Shown: piece after piece, positions 44,686 to 53,818 of the stretch
Layout: the number at the start of each line of letters is the position of its first letter
Position numbering within the stretch: the first letter of the stretch is position 1
Origin: JABMMZ01 sp044341025
Lineage (GTDB): Bacteria > Bacteroidota > Bacteroidia > NS11-12g > UBA955
Length of the DNA: 64,000 nucleotides
Direction of reading: 5' to 3'
Assembly (NCBI GenBank): GCA_044341025.1
Contig: JBIISM010000004.1
Location: 186,001 to 250,000, forward strand
The notes under the pieces: generated by a model
Seen by the model: the letters and a program-made list of their open reading frames with translations, nothing else
The model's database searches: none
Told to the model about the DNA's origin: nothing
Program-made: the position numbers and the translations under genes

Positions 44686-46479
44686 ATGAAAATCCATTTA
44701 AAAACCTTTTTAATTTTAGGACTTTTTGTTTTACTCATTTTCAACGCTTGTAAAAAGAAAACCAAAATAGAGGAAAAACTCGCTGATTTTGAACTTGAAG
44801 CTATGAGTCCAATCATAGAGCATCAAATAAAACTGTTGAAAAATGACTCGAACTTCACACACTATTTTGACACTTTGTCTTCGTTGTATGAAAACAAAGC
44901 ATTTGCACCTCTATGTTTAAACGAAATACAAGATTCGATGCTTATTGAGTCTTTAATAAAGATTAATGACAGTTTAATTTATGAGGGTTTAAAACCAAGC
45001 CATTACAAATTGGACACAGTATTAAAATACCTAAGTCTAGCTAAAAATCAGAAAGTGCCAGCAATCTATAAAAGCTTAGCCATAGCTGACTTATACTTCA
45101 ACAATTATTTGGTTTCGGTATGGCACGACAAGGTAATGGGTAGAACTAATCCGAAATTGGTGTTGGGAATGAAGTATACCCTGCCCTATCCCAACCATCC
45201 CAATTTTAATCTACTTGAGGTCTTGGAAAAAGATTCTGGAATTTTAAAACTCATTCAATACAGACCGCAGCACAAAGACTATCCGCTTTTGCGAAACATG
45301 CTGCGCTTGGCCTATTCGCAGACCAATGGCAGCGAAACTTTTATCGATACACTTGGCATTCGTAAAATAAAGCCGGGAGACACTACCTCCATTGCAAGTT
45401 GTTTGGCCATTCGCCTGGTAGAACTTGGTCTTGCTCCAGACAGTTTGGTGGAAAAATACAAAAATGAAATTGTCTATAAAAAAGAACTGGCAAACTATGT
45501 TAAATCGTTTCAAAAAACCAGCAATTTAACAGACGATGGCATTATTGGAAAATCTACATTAAAAATTCTAAATGCATCAAGAAATGATAAAATAGACGAA
45601 ATAAGAGCGAATATAGAACGCATAAAATGGTTTGGACTTGAACCACCCAAACCATACATACGCGTGAATATTCCGGAGTTTACATTATACATGAATTATT
45701 CAGACAGCGTCAAGACCTTATTGGTTTGCGTAGGAAAAGGAAAAGAAAGGTATTACGACAGCAAACTTGAAAAATATGTAGTAAGTCAAAACTATGCAGA
45801 CAAACCCATGAACCATGAGACACCGCAAATTTACAGCAATGTTGATTGGGTGGTATTAAATCCCACATGGACCGTACCCTCGAGCATCGTTGGACGAGAA
45901 ATGTATGCCCATATTTTGAAAGACCCAGAGTATTTAAACAGAAACAATTACCAAGTCTTAAAAGATGGTGTGCCTGTAAATCCGTATTCTATTAATTGGC
46001 GTAAACTCAGTCCTGGAAATATCCCTTACACGATTAGACAAAACGCTGGCGATGACAATTCATTGGGTAAAATAAAATTCACATTTAAAAACCCCTTTGA
46101 CGTGTATTTACATGACACCCCATTAAAAAACAAATTTCAACACAACAATAGAGCCGTAAGCCATGGATGTGTAAGGGTTCAAAGTCCTGTTGATTTGACT
46201 GGATTTGTTTTGCAGGCAAATGTAAAAAAATCTTATGATGAGGTCCTAGAGATGATGGGCATGGAACCAAAGGATACGGCAAGGGCTCGCTTGTGGAGAA
46301 CAGATACCAGCAGTTACCGTAAGATTGTGAAAACCACGAAGTACATAAAAGTCGAGAATCCCTTCATTGTATTTTTTGATTATAGAACCATTGTTTTTGA
46401 TGAATTCCAATCGCCGCGTTATGTTTTTGACGTGTACGACAAAAACAGTTTAATTATAGCCGCGCTGAACAAACCATAA
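44686..46479 (+). CDS. L,D-transpeptidase lipoprotein (YcbB-like)
   Basis: From ATG 44686 the protein has 597 residues. The lipobox IFNAC gives Cys22. A helical scaffold domain follows, then a peptidoglycan-binding motif (NYVKSFQKTSNLTDDGIIG, about 268-298), and the YkuD catalytic domain with YIRVNIPEFTLYM, LNPTWTVPSSI, HDTP (His476) and AVSHGCVRV (His493, nucleophile Cys495). It would form 3-3 cross-links in peptidoglycan or attach proteins to it, in the periplasm. Domain order and the large capping region match the YcbB/LdtD type. The frame extends to 44569, but signal peptide and promoter box support 44686. Monocistronic. Confidence 0.9.
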   Translation: MKIHLKTFLILGLFVLLIFNACKKKTKIEEKLADFELEAMSPIIEHQIKLLKNDSNFTHYFDTLSSLYENKAFAPLCLNEIQDSMLIESLIKINDSLIYEGLKPSHYKLDTVLKYLSLAKNQKVPAIYKSLAIADLYFNNYLVSVWHDKVMGRTNPKLVLGMKYTLPYPNHPNFNLLEVLEKDSGILKLIQYRPQHKDYPLLRNMLRLAYSQTNGSETFIDTLGIRKIKPGDTTSIASCLAIRLVELGLAPDSLVEKYKNEIVYKKELANYVKSFQKTSNLTDDGIIGKSTLKILNASRNDKIDEIRANIERIKWFGLEPPKPYIRVNIPEFTLYMNYSDSVKTLLVCVGKGKERYYDSKLEKYVVSQNYADKPMNHETPQIYSNVDWVVLNPTWTVPSSIVGREMYAHILKDPEYLNRNNYQVLKDGVPVNPYSINWRKLSPGNIPYTIRQNAGDDNSLGKIKFTFKNPFDVYLHDTPLKNKFQHNNRAVSHGCVRVQSPVDLTGFVLQANVKKSYDEVLEMMGMEPKDTARARLWRTDTSSYRKIVKTTKYIKVENPFIVFFDYRTIVFDEFQSPRYVFDVYDKNSLIIAALNKP

Positions 46480-46510
46480 AAAAATCCCGACCTGAAAGGC
46501 CGGGATTTTT
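46480..46510. terminator. Bidirectional terminator
   Basis: Stem AAAAATCCCG (46480-46489) / CGGGATTTTT (46501-46510) with an extra CCT/AGG pairing inside the loop, between the convergent transpeptidase and atpC stops, with T runs in both directions. Confidence 0.88.
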
Positions 46511-46528
46511 AATTGAATATTTTTCTAA

Positions 46529-46759
46529 TTATGCTAAGATGACAATTTTATTGTCTACCACTTCAATAATTCCGCCATTTACGGGAAATTCTTGTTTTTC
46601 ACTTCCATTGTCAACGACAACATTGCCCTTAGCAAGAGCTGAAATCATTGGTGCGTGCATATTCATGATTTGGAAACTTCCATTGACGCCAGGTAAAGTA
46701 ACTACTTTGGCTTCTCCTGAAAACAGGGTAGAATCTGGACTTAAAATATCAACTTGCAT
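46529..46759 (-). CDS. atpC: ATP synthase F1 subunit epsilon (short form)
   Basis: 76 residues containing only the N-terminal beta-sandwich: MQVDILSPDSTLFSGEAKVV, LPGVNGSFQIMNMHAPMISAL and FPVNGGIIEVVDNKIVIL. The C-terminal regulatory helices of E. coli epsilon are absent, which is usual in Bacteroidota. It couples rotation between gamma and the c-ring. It lies 6 bases after atpD. Confidence 0.93.
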   Translation of the reverse strand: MQVDILSPDSTLFSGEAKVVTLPGVNGSFQIMNMHAPMISALAKGNVVVDNGSEKQEFPVNGGIIEVVDNKIVILA

Positions 46760-46765
46760 AAGTTA

Positions 46766-48274
46766 TTATTTGTTTGTTTCGGCCATCATTTTCTTTCCCT
46801 TTTCGATCGCATCTTCGATGGTACCAACAAGGTTGAATGCCGCTTCTGGATATTCATCAACTTCACCGTCCATGATCATATTGAAACCTTTGATGGTATC
46901 TTTAATGTCAACCAATACACCTTTAAGACCAGTGAATTGTTCAGCAACGTGGAAAGGTTGAGAAAGGAAACGTTGAACGCGTCTAGCACGAGATACAATC
47001 AATTTATCTTCTTCACTCAATTCATCCATACCAAGGATAGCGATGATATCTTGTAATTCTTTGTAACGTTGTAAGATTTGTTTTACTTTTTGAGCGGTAT
47101 TGTAGTGCTCATTGCCCAATACATCTGGAGATAAAATTCTTGAAGTTGAATCGAGAGGATCAACCGCTGGATAAATTCCAAGCTCAGCAATTTTACGACT
47201 CAATACTGTTGTAGCATCTAAGTGGGTAAAGGTTGTAGCTGGAGCCGGGTCAGTTAAGTCATCCGCAGGAACATAAACCGCTTGAACTGAAGTTATAGAA
47301 CCTCTGGTTGTAGAAGTTATACGCTCTTGCATTACACCCATTTCAGTGGCAAGTGTTGGCTGGTAACCTACCGCAGACGGCATACGACCTAAAAGTGCAG
47401 ACACCTCAGAACCGGCTTGAGTGAAACGGAAGATGTTATCGATAAAGAAAAGGATGTCTTTTCCTTGACCTTCGCCATCGCCATCACGGAAATATTCAGC
47501 AACAGTAAGACCTGATAAGGCCACACGAGCACGTGCTCCTGGAGGTTCGTTCATTTGACCGAAAACCAAAGTTGCTTGAGATTTTTTTAATTCTTCTTTG
47601 TCTACTTTGGAAAGATCCCATCCGCCTTCTTCCATACTGTGCGCAAATTCATCACCATATTTTATAACACCAGATTCGATCATTTCACGAAGCAGGTCAT
47701 TTCCTTCACGGGTACGTTCACCAACACCAGCGAAAACAGACATACCTTCATAGGCTTTTGCGATGTTGTTGATCAATTCCATAATCAATACAGTTTTACC
47801 AACACCCGCACCACCAAACAAACCAATTTTACCACCTTTAGCGTATGGCTCAAGCAAGTCGATTACTTTGATACCTGTATAAAGTGGTTCAGTTGAAGTT
47901 GATAAATTATCAAAAGTTGGCGCTGGAGCGTGAATAGCTCTGCTGTTTTTATTTTCTAGAACACTGATACCGTCAATGGCTTCACCAACAACATTCATCA
48001 AACGTCCTTTAATTTCGTCACCAACTGGCATCGAGATTGGTTTTCCTGAATCGGTTACTTGCGAACCACGCACCAGTCCGTCAGTACTGTCCATGGCGAT
48101 TGTTCTTACAGTTTTCTCACCAAGGTGCTGTTGCACTTCAAGCACAACAACTGTTCCATCTGGTTTGCTAACGCTTAACGCATCTAGGATTCTAGGAAGC
48201 ACTGAGCCTTCTTCACTAAAGTTGACGTCCACTATTGGTCCGATCACTTGTGATATTTTTCCGGTATTTGCCAT
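46766..48274 (-). CDS. atpD: ATP synthase F1 subunit beta
   Basis: Catalytic subunit of F-type ATP synthase. The 502 residues contain the P loop GGAGVGKTVLIMELI, GERTREGNDL, the Walker B strand DILFFIDNIFRFTQAGSEVSALLGRMPSAVGYQPTLA, and YVPADDLTDPAPATTF. It forms a two-gene atpD-atpC unit; the rest of the ATP synthase genes are not in the window. This split is common in the phylum. Confidence 0.97.
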   Translation of the reverse strand: MANTGKISQVIGPIVDVNFSEEGSVLPRILDALSVSKPDGTVVVLEVQQHLGEKTVRTIAMDSTDGLVRGSQVTDSGKPISMPVGDEIKGRLMNVVGEAIDGISVLENKNSRAIHAPAPTFDNLSTSTEPLYTGIKVIDLLEPYAKGGKIGLFGGAGVGKTVLIMELINNIAKAYEGMSVFAGVGERTREGNDLLREMIESGVIKYGDEFAHSMEEGGWDLSKVDKEELKKSQATLVFGQMNEPPGARARVALSGLTVAEYFRDGDGEGQGKDILFFIDNIFRFTQAGSEVSALLGRMPSAVGYQPTLATEMGVMQERITSTTRGSITSVQAVYVPADDLTDPAPATTFTHLDATTVLSRKIAELGIYPAVDPLDSTSRILSPDVLGNEHYNTAQKVKQILQRYKELQDIIAILGMDELSEEDKLIVSRARRVQRFLSQPFHVAEQFTGLKGVLVDIKDTIKGFNMIMDGEVDEYPEAAFNLVGTIEDAIEKGKKMMAETNK

Positions 48275-48302
48275 TGAATAATAAGGGTTTTAAAATTTGC
48301 TG

Positions 48303-48310
48303 CAAAAGTA
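48303..48310 (-). promoter_or_regulatory. TAnnTTTG promoter box of atpD
   Basis: TACTTTTG on the minus strand, 28 bases before the atpD ATG. A TTTG lies 23 bases further upstream (48334-48337), slightly beyond ideal spacing. Confidence 0.5.
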
Positions 48311-48394
48311 TGGATTAATATTCAATAAAAAATCAAAACTATCAACATTTTTTTTAGTCTGTATTAAAAGACTTAAAACCATTGGCCTTTAAAG

Positions 48395-48427
48395 CAAAAA
48401 AGCCCTGTAACAATAAAGTTACAGGGC
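48395..48427 (-). terminator. Terminator of the RRM gene
   Basis: Perfect ten-base-pair stem GCCCTGTAAC (48402-48411) / GTTACAGGGC (48418-48427). On the minus strand it ends in a T6 tract, 24 bases after the stop codon. Confidence 0.88.
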
Positions 48428-48451
48428 CATTTTATAAGAGGTTTTCGAAAA

Positions 48452-48769
48452 TTAATATCTTCTGTTGTTTCCACCATTACCACCGCCACCGCGGTTGAAA
48501 TTGCCACCACCACCGTTACCAGAATTTTCTCTTGGTCTAGCTTCGTTAACAACTAGGTTTCTTTCCATAAATTCTTTCTCGTGAAGAGCAGCAATCGCAG
48601 CGTTTGCAGATGAGTCATCGTTCATTTCAACGATAGCAAATCCGCGTGAACGGCCTGTGAATTTGTCTTTAATGATTCTTGCTGAGCTAACTTCACCATA
48701 CTGGGTGAAAAGGTTTTGTACATCTTGCTCGCTCGCACGGAAGCTAAGATTACCTACGTAAATGTTCAT
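48452..48769 (-). CDS. RRM-domain RNA-binding protein with Gly-rich tail
   Basis: 105 residues: one RNA recognition motif (RNP2 IYVGNL at 3-8, RNP1 RGFAIVEM near 42-49) and a Gly/Asn/Arg-rich tail from about residue 85 (GNGGGGNFNRGGGG). Such small RRM proteins resemble cyanobacterial Rbp and plant glycine-rich proteins. In Bacteroidota they are abundant RNA-binding regulators (family knowledge). Single gene with its own promoter box and terminator. Confidence 0.92.
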   Translation of the reverse strand: MNIYVGNLSFRASEQDVQNLFTQYGEVSSARIIKDKFTGRSRGFAIVEMNDDSSANAAIAALHEKEFMERNLVVNEARPRENSGNGGGGNFNRGGGGNGGNNRRY

Positions 48770-48817
48770 TTGTCTTTTAAATTAATCGTACTGAGGAACA
48801 ACCCTTGCAGTATGGGA

Positions 48818-48825
48818 CAAAGGTA
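48818..48825 (-). promoter_or_regulatory. TAnnTTTG promoter box of the RRM gene
   Basis: TACCTTTG on the minus strand, 48 bases before the ATG, leaving a leader of about 40 bases, longer than most here. No -33 TTG is seen. Confidence 0.45.
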
Positions 48826-49043
48826 GGTTATTAATATTCTAAAAAAAAGAAAAAGAAAAAATTAATTGAAATCCAAGGCTTTATAAGAGGAAAAGAGGCC
48901 TATCATTCAATGGTGCACTCAGAATTTAGTTTTTATTTTTTTTTGAAAAATAGCATATTTAGAGCAAACAAATAGGCCAAGATCAAACAATTATTGCAAA
49001 AATTCGCTCAGTTTAGCTTGTTCAGGCCTATCCTTAGACCTCT

Positions 49044-49613
49044 TTATATAGACTTAAAGCAATCGCTAAAATGGTCAATTACCACGCCAATAGCTTGCAA
49101 ATAGGCGTAGCAAACCATGCTGCCCATAAACTTAAATCCTCTTTTCTTTAAATCTTTAGAAAGGGTATCGCTTAAATCCGTTTTTGAAGGCAAATTAGAA
49201 AAGCCTTCTTGCCTGCTCATAATTGTTTTTTCATTTGTAAAAGACCAAATGTACTTTGAGAAACTTCCAAATTCATTTTGAATATCAATAAAACATTTGG
49301 CATTTTCAATTGCGGCTTGAATTTTCAATCGGTGCCTTACAATTCCGCTATTGTTCATTAAGCGCTCAATCTTTTCAGTATCAAAGGCTGATACTTTATG
49401 AACATCAAAGCCATCAAATGCCAATTTGAAAGCTTCCCGCTTGGTTAATATGGTATACCAACTCAAGCCAGCTTGAAAAAACTCCAACACCAATAATTCA
49501 AACAAATAATGGTCGTTATGCGAGGGCACGCCCCATTCTTCATCATGGTATTTGCGGTATAAATCATCGCGTTCACACCATGAGCAGCGTTTAATATCTT
49601 TCTTCAAAGGCAT
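49044..49613 (-). CDS. tag: DNA-3-methyladenine glycosylase I
   Basis: Removes 3-methyladenine from alkylated DNA to start base excision repair. From ATG 49613 the protein has 189 residues. The zinc-snap ligands are recognisable: RCSW (Cys10), YHDEEWGVP (His23), and HFSDC near the C-terminus. FELLVLEFFQAGLSWYTILTKRE (with catalytic-pocket Glu and Trp) and MGSMVCYAYLQAIG are also diagnostic. A longer frame from 49640 would place its start upstream of the TAnnTTTG box, so 49613 is preferred. Confidence 0.93.
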   Translation of the reverse strand: MPLKKDIKRCSWCERDDLYRKYHDEEWGVPSHNDHYLFELLVLEFFQAGLSWYTILTKREAFKLAFDGFDVHKVSAFDTEKIERLMNNSGIVRHRLKIQAAIENAKCFIDIQNEFGSFSKYIWSFTNEKTIMSRQEGFSNLPSKTDLSDTLSKDLKKRGFKFMGSMVCYAYLQAIGVVIDHFSDCFKSI

Positions 49614-49618
49614 ATCCA

Positions 49619-49626
49619 CAAAAGTA
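49619..49626 (-). promoter_or_regulatory. TAnnTTTG promoter box of tag
   Basis: TACTTTTG on the minus strand ends only 5 bases before the ATG at 49613, so the transcript would begin at or next to the start codon. Confidence 0.5.
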
Positions 49627-49688
49627 AACATTCTGTGCATACCTTTGAAGCAATACTCTGTCGAATTGTGCGTTCTTTGTAAAGTATT

Positions 49689-51365
49689 ATGTTGAAAAAC
49701 GCATTGATTCTTCTGCTTGCATCGATTCCTTTTGTGTCATCTGCACAAAGAGACAAAGACAGCACCACCAATAGACAGGTTGTAATTGAAGCCATCTACA
49801 AACCTAAATTCATGGACGTTCAAAAAATTGAATCGGTTCCTGTAATTGACAAACCACAAGTAAAGCCTAGTGTTTTTGCCTATCAAATCAAAGCCCATCA
49901 GGTGAGCACTGAAAAGATTGTGAACCCAATGCCAGTAGTCGATTTGATTGTTAATGACGAAAGTGTTTATCCCAGTAGTTTTATCAAACTAGGTTATGGA
50001 AATATCAGAACACCCCTGGCTGAGATCTACTTAAACAACAAACAAAACAAAAAATACAGTTACGGCGCCCATTACCGGTTTATTCAAACCAATTCTAACT
50101 TAAACAATTCCTTTGCTGATTTCAGCAACCACAACTTCAAGGGCTATGCAAGTACCTATACTGAAAATAGCGAGTTGGGAATTGATGTAAACTACCGCCA
50201 AAACAAGTTCTATTACTACGGGTATGATACAAGCAGTAAAAAACTAGAACTTAGCGCCAATAATTTAGCCCGCACAATAAACACCTTCGATGCACGCGCA
50301 TATTTCAATAGCACTGCGAGCAGTAAGAAAAAATTAAAACACCGCAGCCAATTCAACTATTACAATTTTGGCATCGACAAAGCCTTAGAAAATCAATATG
50401 CTTTTAACACCAAATTGTATGGCACGATTCCGAATTTCAACGAACTTAAAAATTGTCGACTATCTGCTGCATTGGGCGTCGATTACAATACATTTAAATT
50501 GGATACACTAAGCAGCATCAAACGTTTGTTTATTCAAATAGATCCTCGTTTTGAATTTGAATACGAAGGTTTGCAAATCACTGCAGGCTTTAATACCTCC
50601 ATATTTATAAATGGGAAAGATTCAGCTGTTCCCTATTTCAATCCTGTAATAAAAGTGAATTACCCTTTGATTCCGGGTCTTGCTAATATATATGCTGGTA
50701 TTGATGGCCGTTACCAAAAACAAAGTCTTAGAAACATAATCAACAGCAATCCATTTACATCTCAATACGAATTAACAAATATGTATGAAAACCTAAAATC
50801 GTATTTGGGGATCAATGCAAAAATGGGTGCAAGCGCCGATGCAATGTTTGAAATTGCCTATTCAGATGTTTCGAAAATGCCATTGTTTGTTACACGTAAA
50901 GACTCGAATTTTGCAGTAAATTCATTCTCTATTTTATATACCCAAGTTAGCTTGTTGAAGTTTTCTGCCGCATTTAACTACAGCTTTAGTGAAAAAGTAA
51001 GAATTGGTGTTCTGGGTAATTTCTACAATTATGAGATTTCCGAGCAAGCTTATCCTTGGCAATTGCCAAACGTTGATGCAAAAATGAATATGCGTTTTAA
51101 CATCAAAAATAAATTGTATCCGCATATCGACATCATGGCCTTTGGTGCTCAAAAGCAAAAAACAATGGACATCAATACCAAGATTAACACAAACAATAAT
51201 ATCGAAGCCTTTTATGATATTTCTATGGGCCTTGATTACCGCTTCAAAAACAAATTGTCAGCATTTGTACAAGCCAACAATTTGCTAAACAACCGCTACC
51301 AAAGATGGTATAATTATCCAGTCTATGGATTCAATATCATTGGCGGTATCACCATGATTTTTTAA
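49689..51365 (+). CDS. TonB-receptor-like outer-membrane barrel without a plug
   Basis: The 558-residue protein has a signal peptide (LILLLASIPFVSSAQ), a short periplasmic lead (VVIEAIYKPKFMDVQKIESVPVID) and aromatic-rich strands to the end (YNYPVYGFNIIGGITMIF). The first strand FIKLGYGNIRTPLAEIYLNN is typical of a plugless barrel family usually labelled TonB-dependent receptor in Bacteroidota. No plug or TonB box is visible. A porin-like or assembly role is possible; function unknown. Confidence 0.78.
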   Translation: MLKNALILLLASIPFVSSAQRDKDSTTNRQVVIEAIYKPKFMDVQKIESVPVIDKPQVKPSVFAYQIKAHQVSTEKIVNPMPVVDLIVNDESVYPSSFIKLGYGNIRTPLAEIYLNNKQNKKYSYGAHYRFIQTNSNLNNSFADFSNHNFKGYASTYTENSELGIDVNYRQNKFYYYGYDTSSKKLELSANNLARTINTFDARAYFNSTASSKKKLKHRSQFNYYNFGIDKALENQYAFNTKLYGTIPNFNELKNCRLSAALGVDYNTFKLDTLSSIKRLFIQIDPRFEFEYEGLQITAGFNTSIFINGKDSAVPYFNPVIKVNYPLIPGLANIYAGIDGRYQKQSLRNIINSNPFTSQYELTNMYENLKSYLGINAKMGASADAMFEIAYSDVSKMPLFVTRKDSNFAVNSFSILYTQVSLLKFSAAFNYSFSEKVRIGVLGNFYNYEISEQAYPWQLPNVDAKMNMRFNIKNKLYPHIDIMAFGAQKQKTMDINTKINTNNNIEAFYDISMGLDYRFKNKLSAFVQANNLLNNRYQRWYNYPVYGFNIIGGITMIF

Positions 51366-51387
51366 CATTTAACGGAAAAGTTTTTGA

Positions 51388-51999
51388 CTAAAACAGCGTG
51401 ATTTGTTTTGCTAAAAGCGTAAAGCTTTTGCGGTGGTGTAGGTTGCTGCCAAATTGGGCAATCGCACTTCTATGAAAAGCAGTAGGATATCCCTTATTTT
51501 GAGCCCAGCCATATTCAGGATACTCAAGATTCAAGTTTTCCATTAGATCATCCCTATGGGTTTTGGCTAATATTGAAGCAGCTGCAATGCTTTTGAATTT
51601 ACCATCCCCTTTTACGACCGTGGTATATGGAATGTCTTTGTATGGTTTGAATCTATTGCCATCAACGATTATATGCTTGAAAGGCTGAGTCAAACCATCA
51701 AGAGCCATTTGCATTGCACTTATAGAGGCATTTAAGATGTTTATTTTATCAATTACTTCTGGCCCCAGCATAACGACACTCCAATAACACTTGGCTTCGA
51801 TTTCCAAACGCAGTTCTTTGCGTTTTTTTTCGCTCAGTTGCTTTGAATCGTTTAAACCAATAATATTTATGCCCTTAGGTATAATAACAGCCGCAGCAGA
51901 TACTGGACCCGCAAGGCAGCCCCTACCCGCTTCATCACAGCCCGCTTCCATGCCTTCAAAGTGCATAAAATCAGCCAATGTTGAAATGCCTTTTAACAC
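51388..51999 (-). CDS. rnhB: Ribonuclease HII
   Basis: Degrades the RNA strand of RNA-DNA hybrids and removes single ribonucleotides from DNA. The 203 residues contain CDEAGRGCLAGPVSAAAVI (Asp22-Glu23), LNDSKQLSEKKR, VDGNRF (third Asp) and KTHRDDLM. The start lies 5 bases after the glyQS stop, so it is cotranscribed. Confidence 0.95.
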   Translation of the reverse strand: MLKGISTLADFMHFEGMEAGCDEAGRGCLAGPVSAAAVIIPKGINIIGLNDSKQLSEKKRKELRLEIEAKCYWSVVMLGPEVIDKINILNASISAMQMALDGLTQPFKHIIVDGNRFKPYKDIPYTTVVKGDGKFKSIAAASILAKTHRDDLMENLNLEYPEYGWAQNKGYPTAFHRSAIAQFGSNLHHRKSFTLLAKQITLF

Positions 52000-52004
52000 A
52001 AAAA

Positions 52005-53561
52005 CTATTCAGATAATCCAGCACTCTTCTCCAACAAAGAAGAGAGACTTACGGTATTGTTAAGGATATTTCTAAGGTCTTCGATGTTAACCCGTTCTTG
52101 TTCCATGGTATCGCGGTTGCGCAAGGTAACAGTATTGGTTTCCATGGTTTCGTAATCTACAGTTATACAATACGGTGTACCAATGGCATCATGACGTCTG
52201 TAACGCTTGCCAATTGCATCTTTAGCCTCAGTGGCAACATTATGGTCGTATTTTAGGAGCTTAACAATTTCCTCTGCTTTTTCAGGCAAACCATCTTTGT
52301 TTACCAAAGGAAGAATAGCGGCTTTAATTGGAGCCAATGCAAATGGAAATTTCATCACCACGCGGCTGCTGCCATCGGCTAGAGTTTCTTCTTTGTATGC
52401 CTCAGACATAATGGCCAAAAACAAACGATCGAGCCCAATGGAGGTTTCAACCACATAGGGCACATAGCTTTCATTGAGTTCAGGATCGAAATATTGCAAT
52501 TTTTTGCCACTGAATTCTTCATGTTTTTTCAAATCAAAATCTGTTCGGCTATGTATGCCCTCTAATTCTTTAAATCCAAATGGAAAATCAAATTCAATAT
52601 CTGAGGCGGCATTGGCATAGTGGGCCAATTTTAAATGGTCGTGAAACTTGTGTTTTTTGTCGCCAAAACCTAAGGCTTTGTGCCATTTCATTCGGGTTTC
52701 TTTCCAATAGTTGTACCATGTTATTTCAGTACCTGGACGAACGAAGAACTGCATTTCCATTTGTTCGAATTCACGCATTCTGAAAATAAATTGTCGTGCA
52801 ACGATTTCATTTCTAAACGCTTTACCAGTTTGGGCAATCCCAAAAGGAATTTTCATACGGCCAGTCTTTTGAACATTTAAGAAATTAACAAAAATCCCTT
52901 GAGCGGTTTCTGGTCTCAGGTAAATGGTATTCGCATCATCAGACAAAGAACCCATTTGGGTTGAGAACATGAGGTTAAACTGCCTAACTTCGGTCCATTC
53001 TTTGGTTCCAGATATTGGGCAAACAATTTCGCAATCAATAATTATCTGTCTAACTTCATCCAATTGGCTTTCTTCTAAGGCAGATTTAAATCGGGATTCA
53101 ATCTCATCAGCCTTAGTATTGTATTCAAGCACACGGGGATTCGTTTGACGGTAAATGGCTTCATCAAAAGCTTCACCAAAACGTTTGGCGGCTTTGTCCA
53201 CTTCCTTATCTGCTTTTGCTCTAATTTTAGAAATATGTTCTTCAATTAAAACATCCGCTCTGTATCGTTTTTTACTGTCTTTGTTGTCTATTAAAGGATC
53301 GTTGAAAGCATCAACGTGGCCACTTGCTTTCCAGGTGCTGGGGTGCATAAAAATGGCAGAATCAATGCCAACAATATTTTGGTTCATTTGAACCATGCTT
53401 TTCCACCAAAAATCGCGTAAGTTTTTTTTCAATTCTGCCCCCATTTGTCCGTAATCGTAAACGGCTGAAAGGCCATCGTATATTTCACTCGATTGAAAAA
53501 CAAATCCATACTCCTTGCAGTGGGAAATAATATTTTTAAACAGGTCTTCTTGGTTCATCAT
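52005..53561 (-). CDS. glyS: Glycyl-tRNA synthetase (dimeric type)
   Basis: Charges tRNA-Gly with glycine. This 518-residue class II enzyme is the alpha2 form: FQSSEIYDGLSAVYDYGQMG, YLRPETAQGIFVNF (motif 2 region), FRNEIVARQFIFRMREFEQMEMQFF, and IGLDRLFLAIMSEAYKEE (motif 3), then the anticodon-binding domain (APIKAAILPLVNKDGL, YCITVDYETMETNTVTLRNRD). It is not related to the GlyQ/GlyS alpha2beta2 enzyme of E. coli. It is followed by rnhB. Confidence 0.95.
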   Translation of the reverse strand: MMNQEDLFKNIISHCKEYGFVFQSSEIYDGLSAVYDYGQMGAELKKNLRDFWWKSMVQMNQNIVGIDSAIFMHPSTWKASGHVDAFNDPLIDNKDSKKRYRADVLIEEHISKIRAKADKEVDKAAKRFGEAFDEAIYRQTNPRVLEYNTKADEIESRFKSALEESQLDEVRQIIIDCEIVCPISGTKEWTEVRQFNLMFSTQMGSLSDDANTIYLRPETAQGIFVNFLNVQKTGRMKIPFGIAQTGKAFRNEIVARQFIFRMREFEQMEMQFFVRPGTEITWYNYWKETRMKWHKALGFGDKKHKFHDHLKLAHYANAASDIEFDFPFGFKELEGIHSRTDFDLKKHEEFSGKKLQYFDPELNESYVPYVVETSIGLDRLFLAIMSEAYKEETLADGSSRVVMKFPFALAPIKAAILPLVNKDGLPEKAEEIVKLLKYDHNVATEAKDAIGKRYRRHDAIGTPYCITVDYETMETNTVTLRNRDTMEQERVNIEDLRNILNNTVSLSSLLEKSAGLSE

Positions 53562-53805
53562 AAAGCTGCGAAATTAAAGAATTGTTTTGAGAGCATGAAT
53601 TACAAATTTCAAATAGCCACAGAAAAAATCTGATTACGTAAAATTAAAGACTAAAAGCAGCATGCCTCAAAATTCGATTTGAATACCCCTGGTACGATAT
53701 AAATTCAACTGTCTTGGGCTTGTGTATTTATAAAATTGATCCACATCATAAAATAATTTAATCGAAAAATGAAATTGAAAACTAAATTCTAAAACACAAG
53801 TATAT

Positions 53806-53813
53806 TACCTTTG
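53806..53813 (+). promoter_or_regulatory. TAnnTTTG promoter box of the dihydroorotase gene
   Basis: TACCTTTG ends 5 bases before the ATG at 53819, so little or no leader is expected. Confidence 0.5.
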
Positions 53814-53818
53814 TTGCT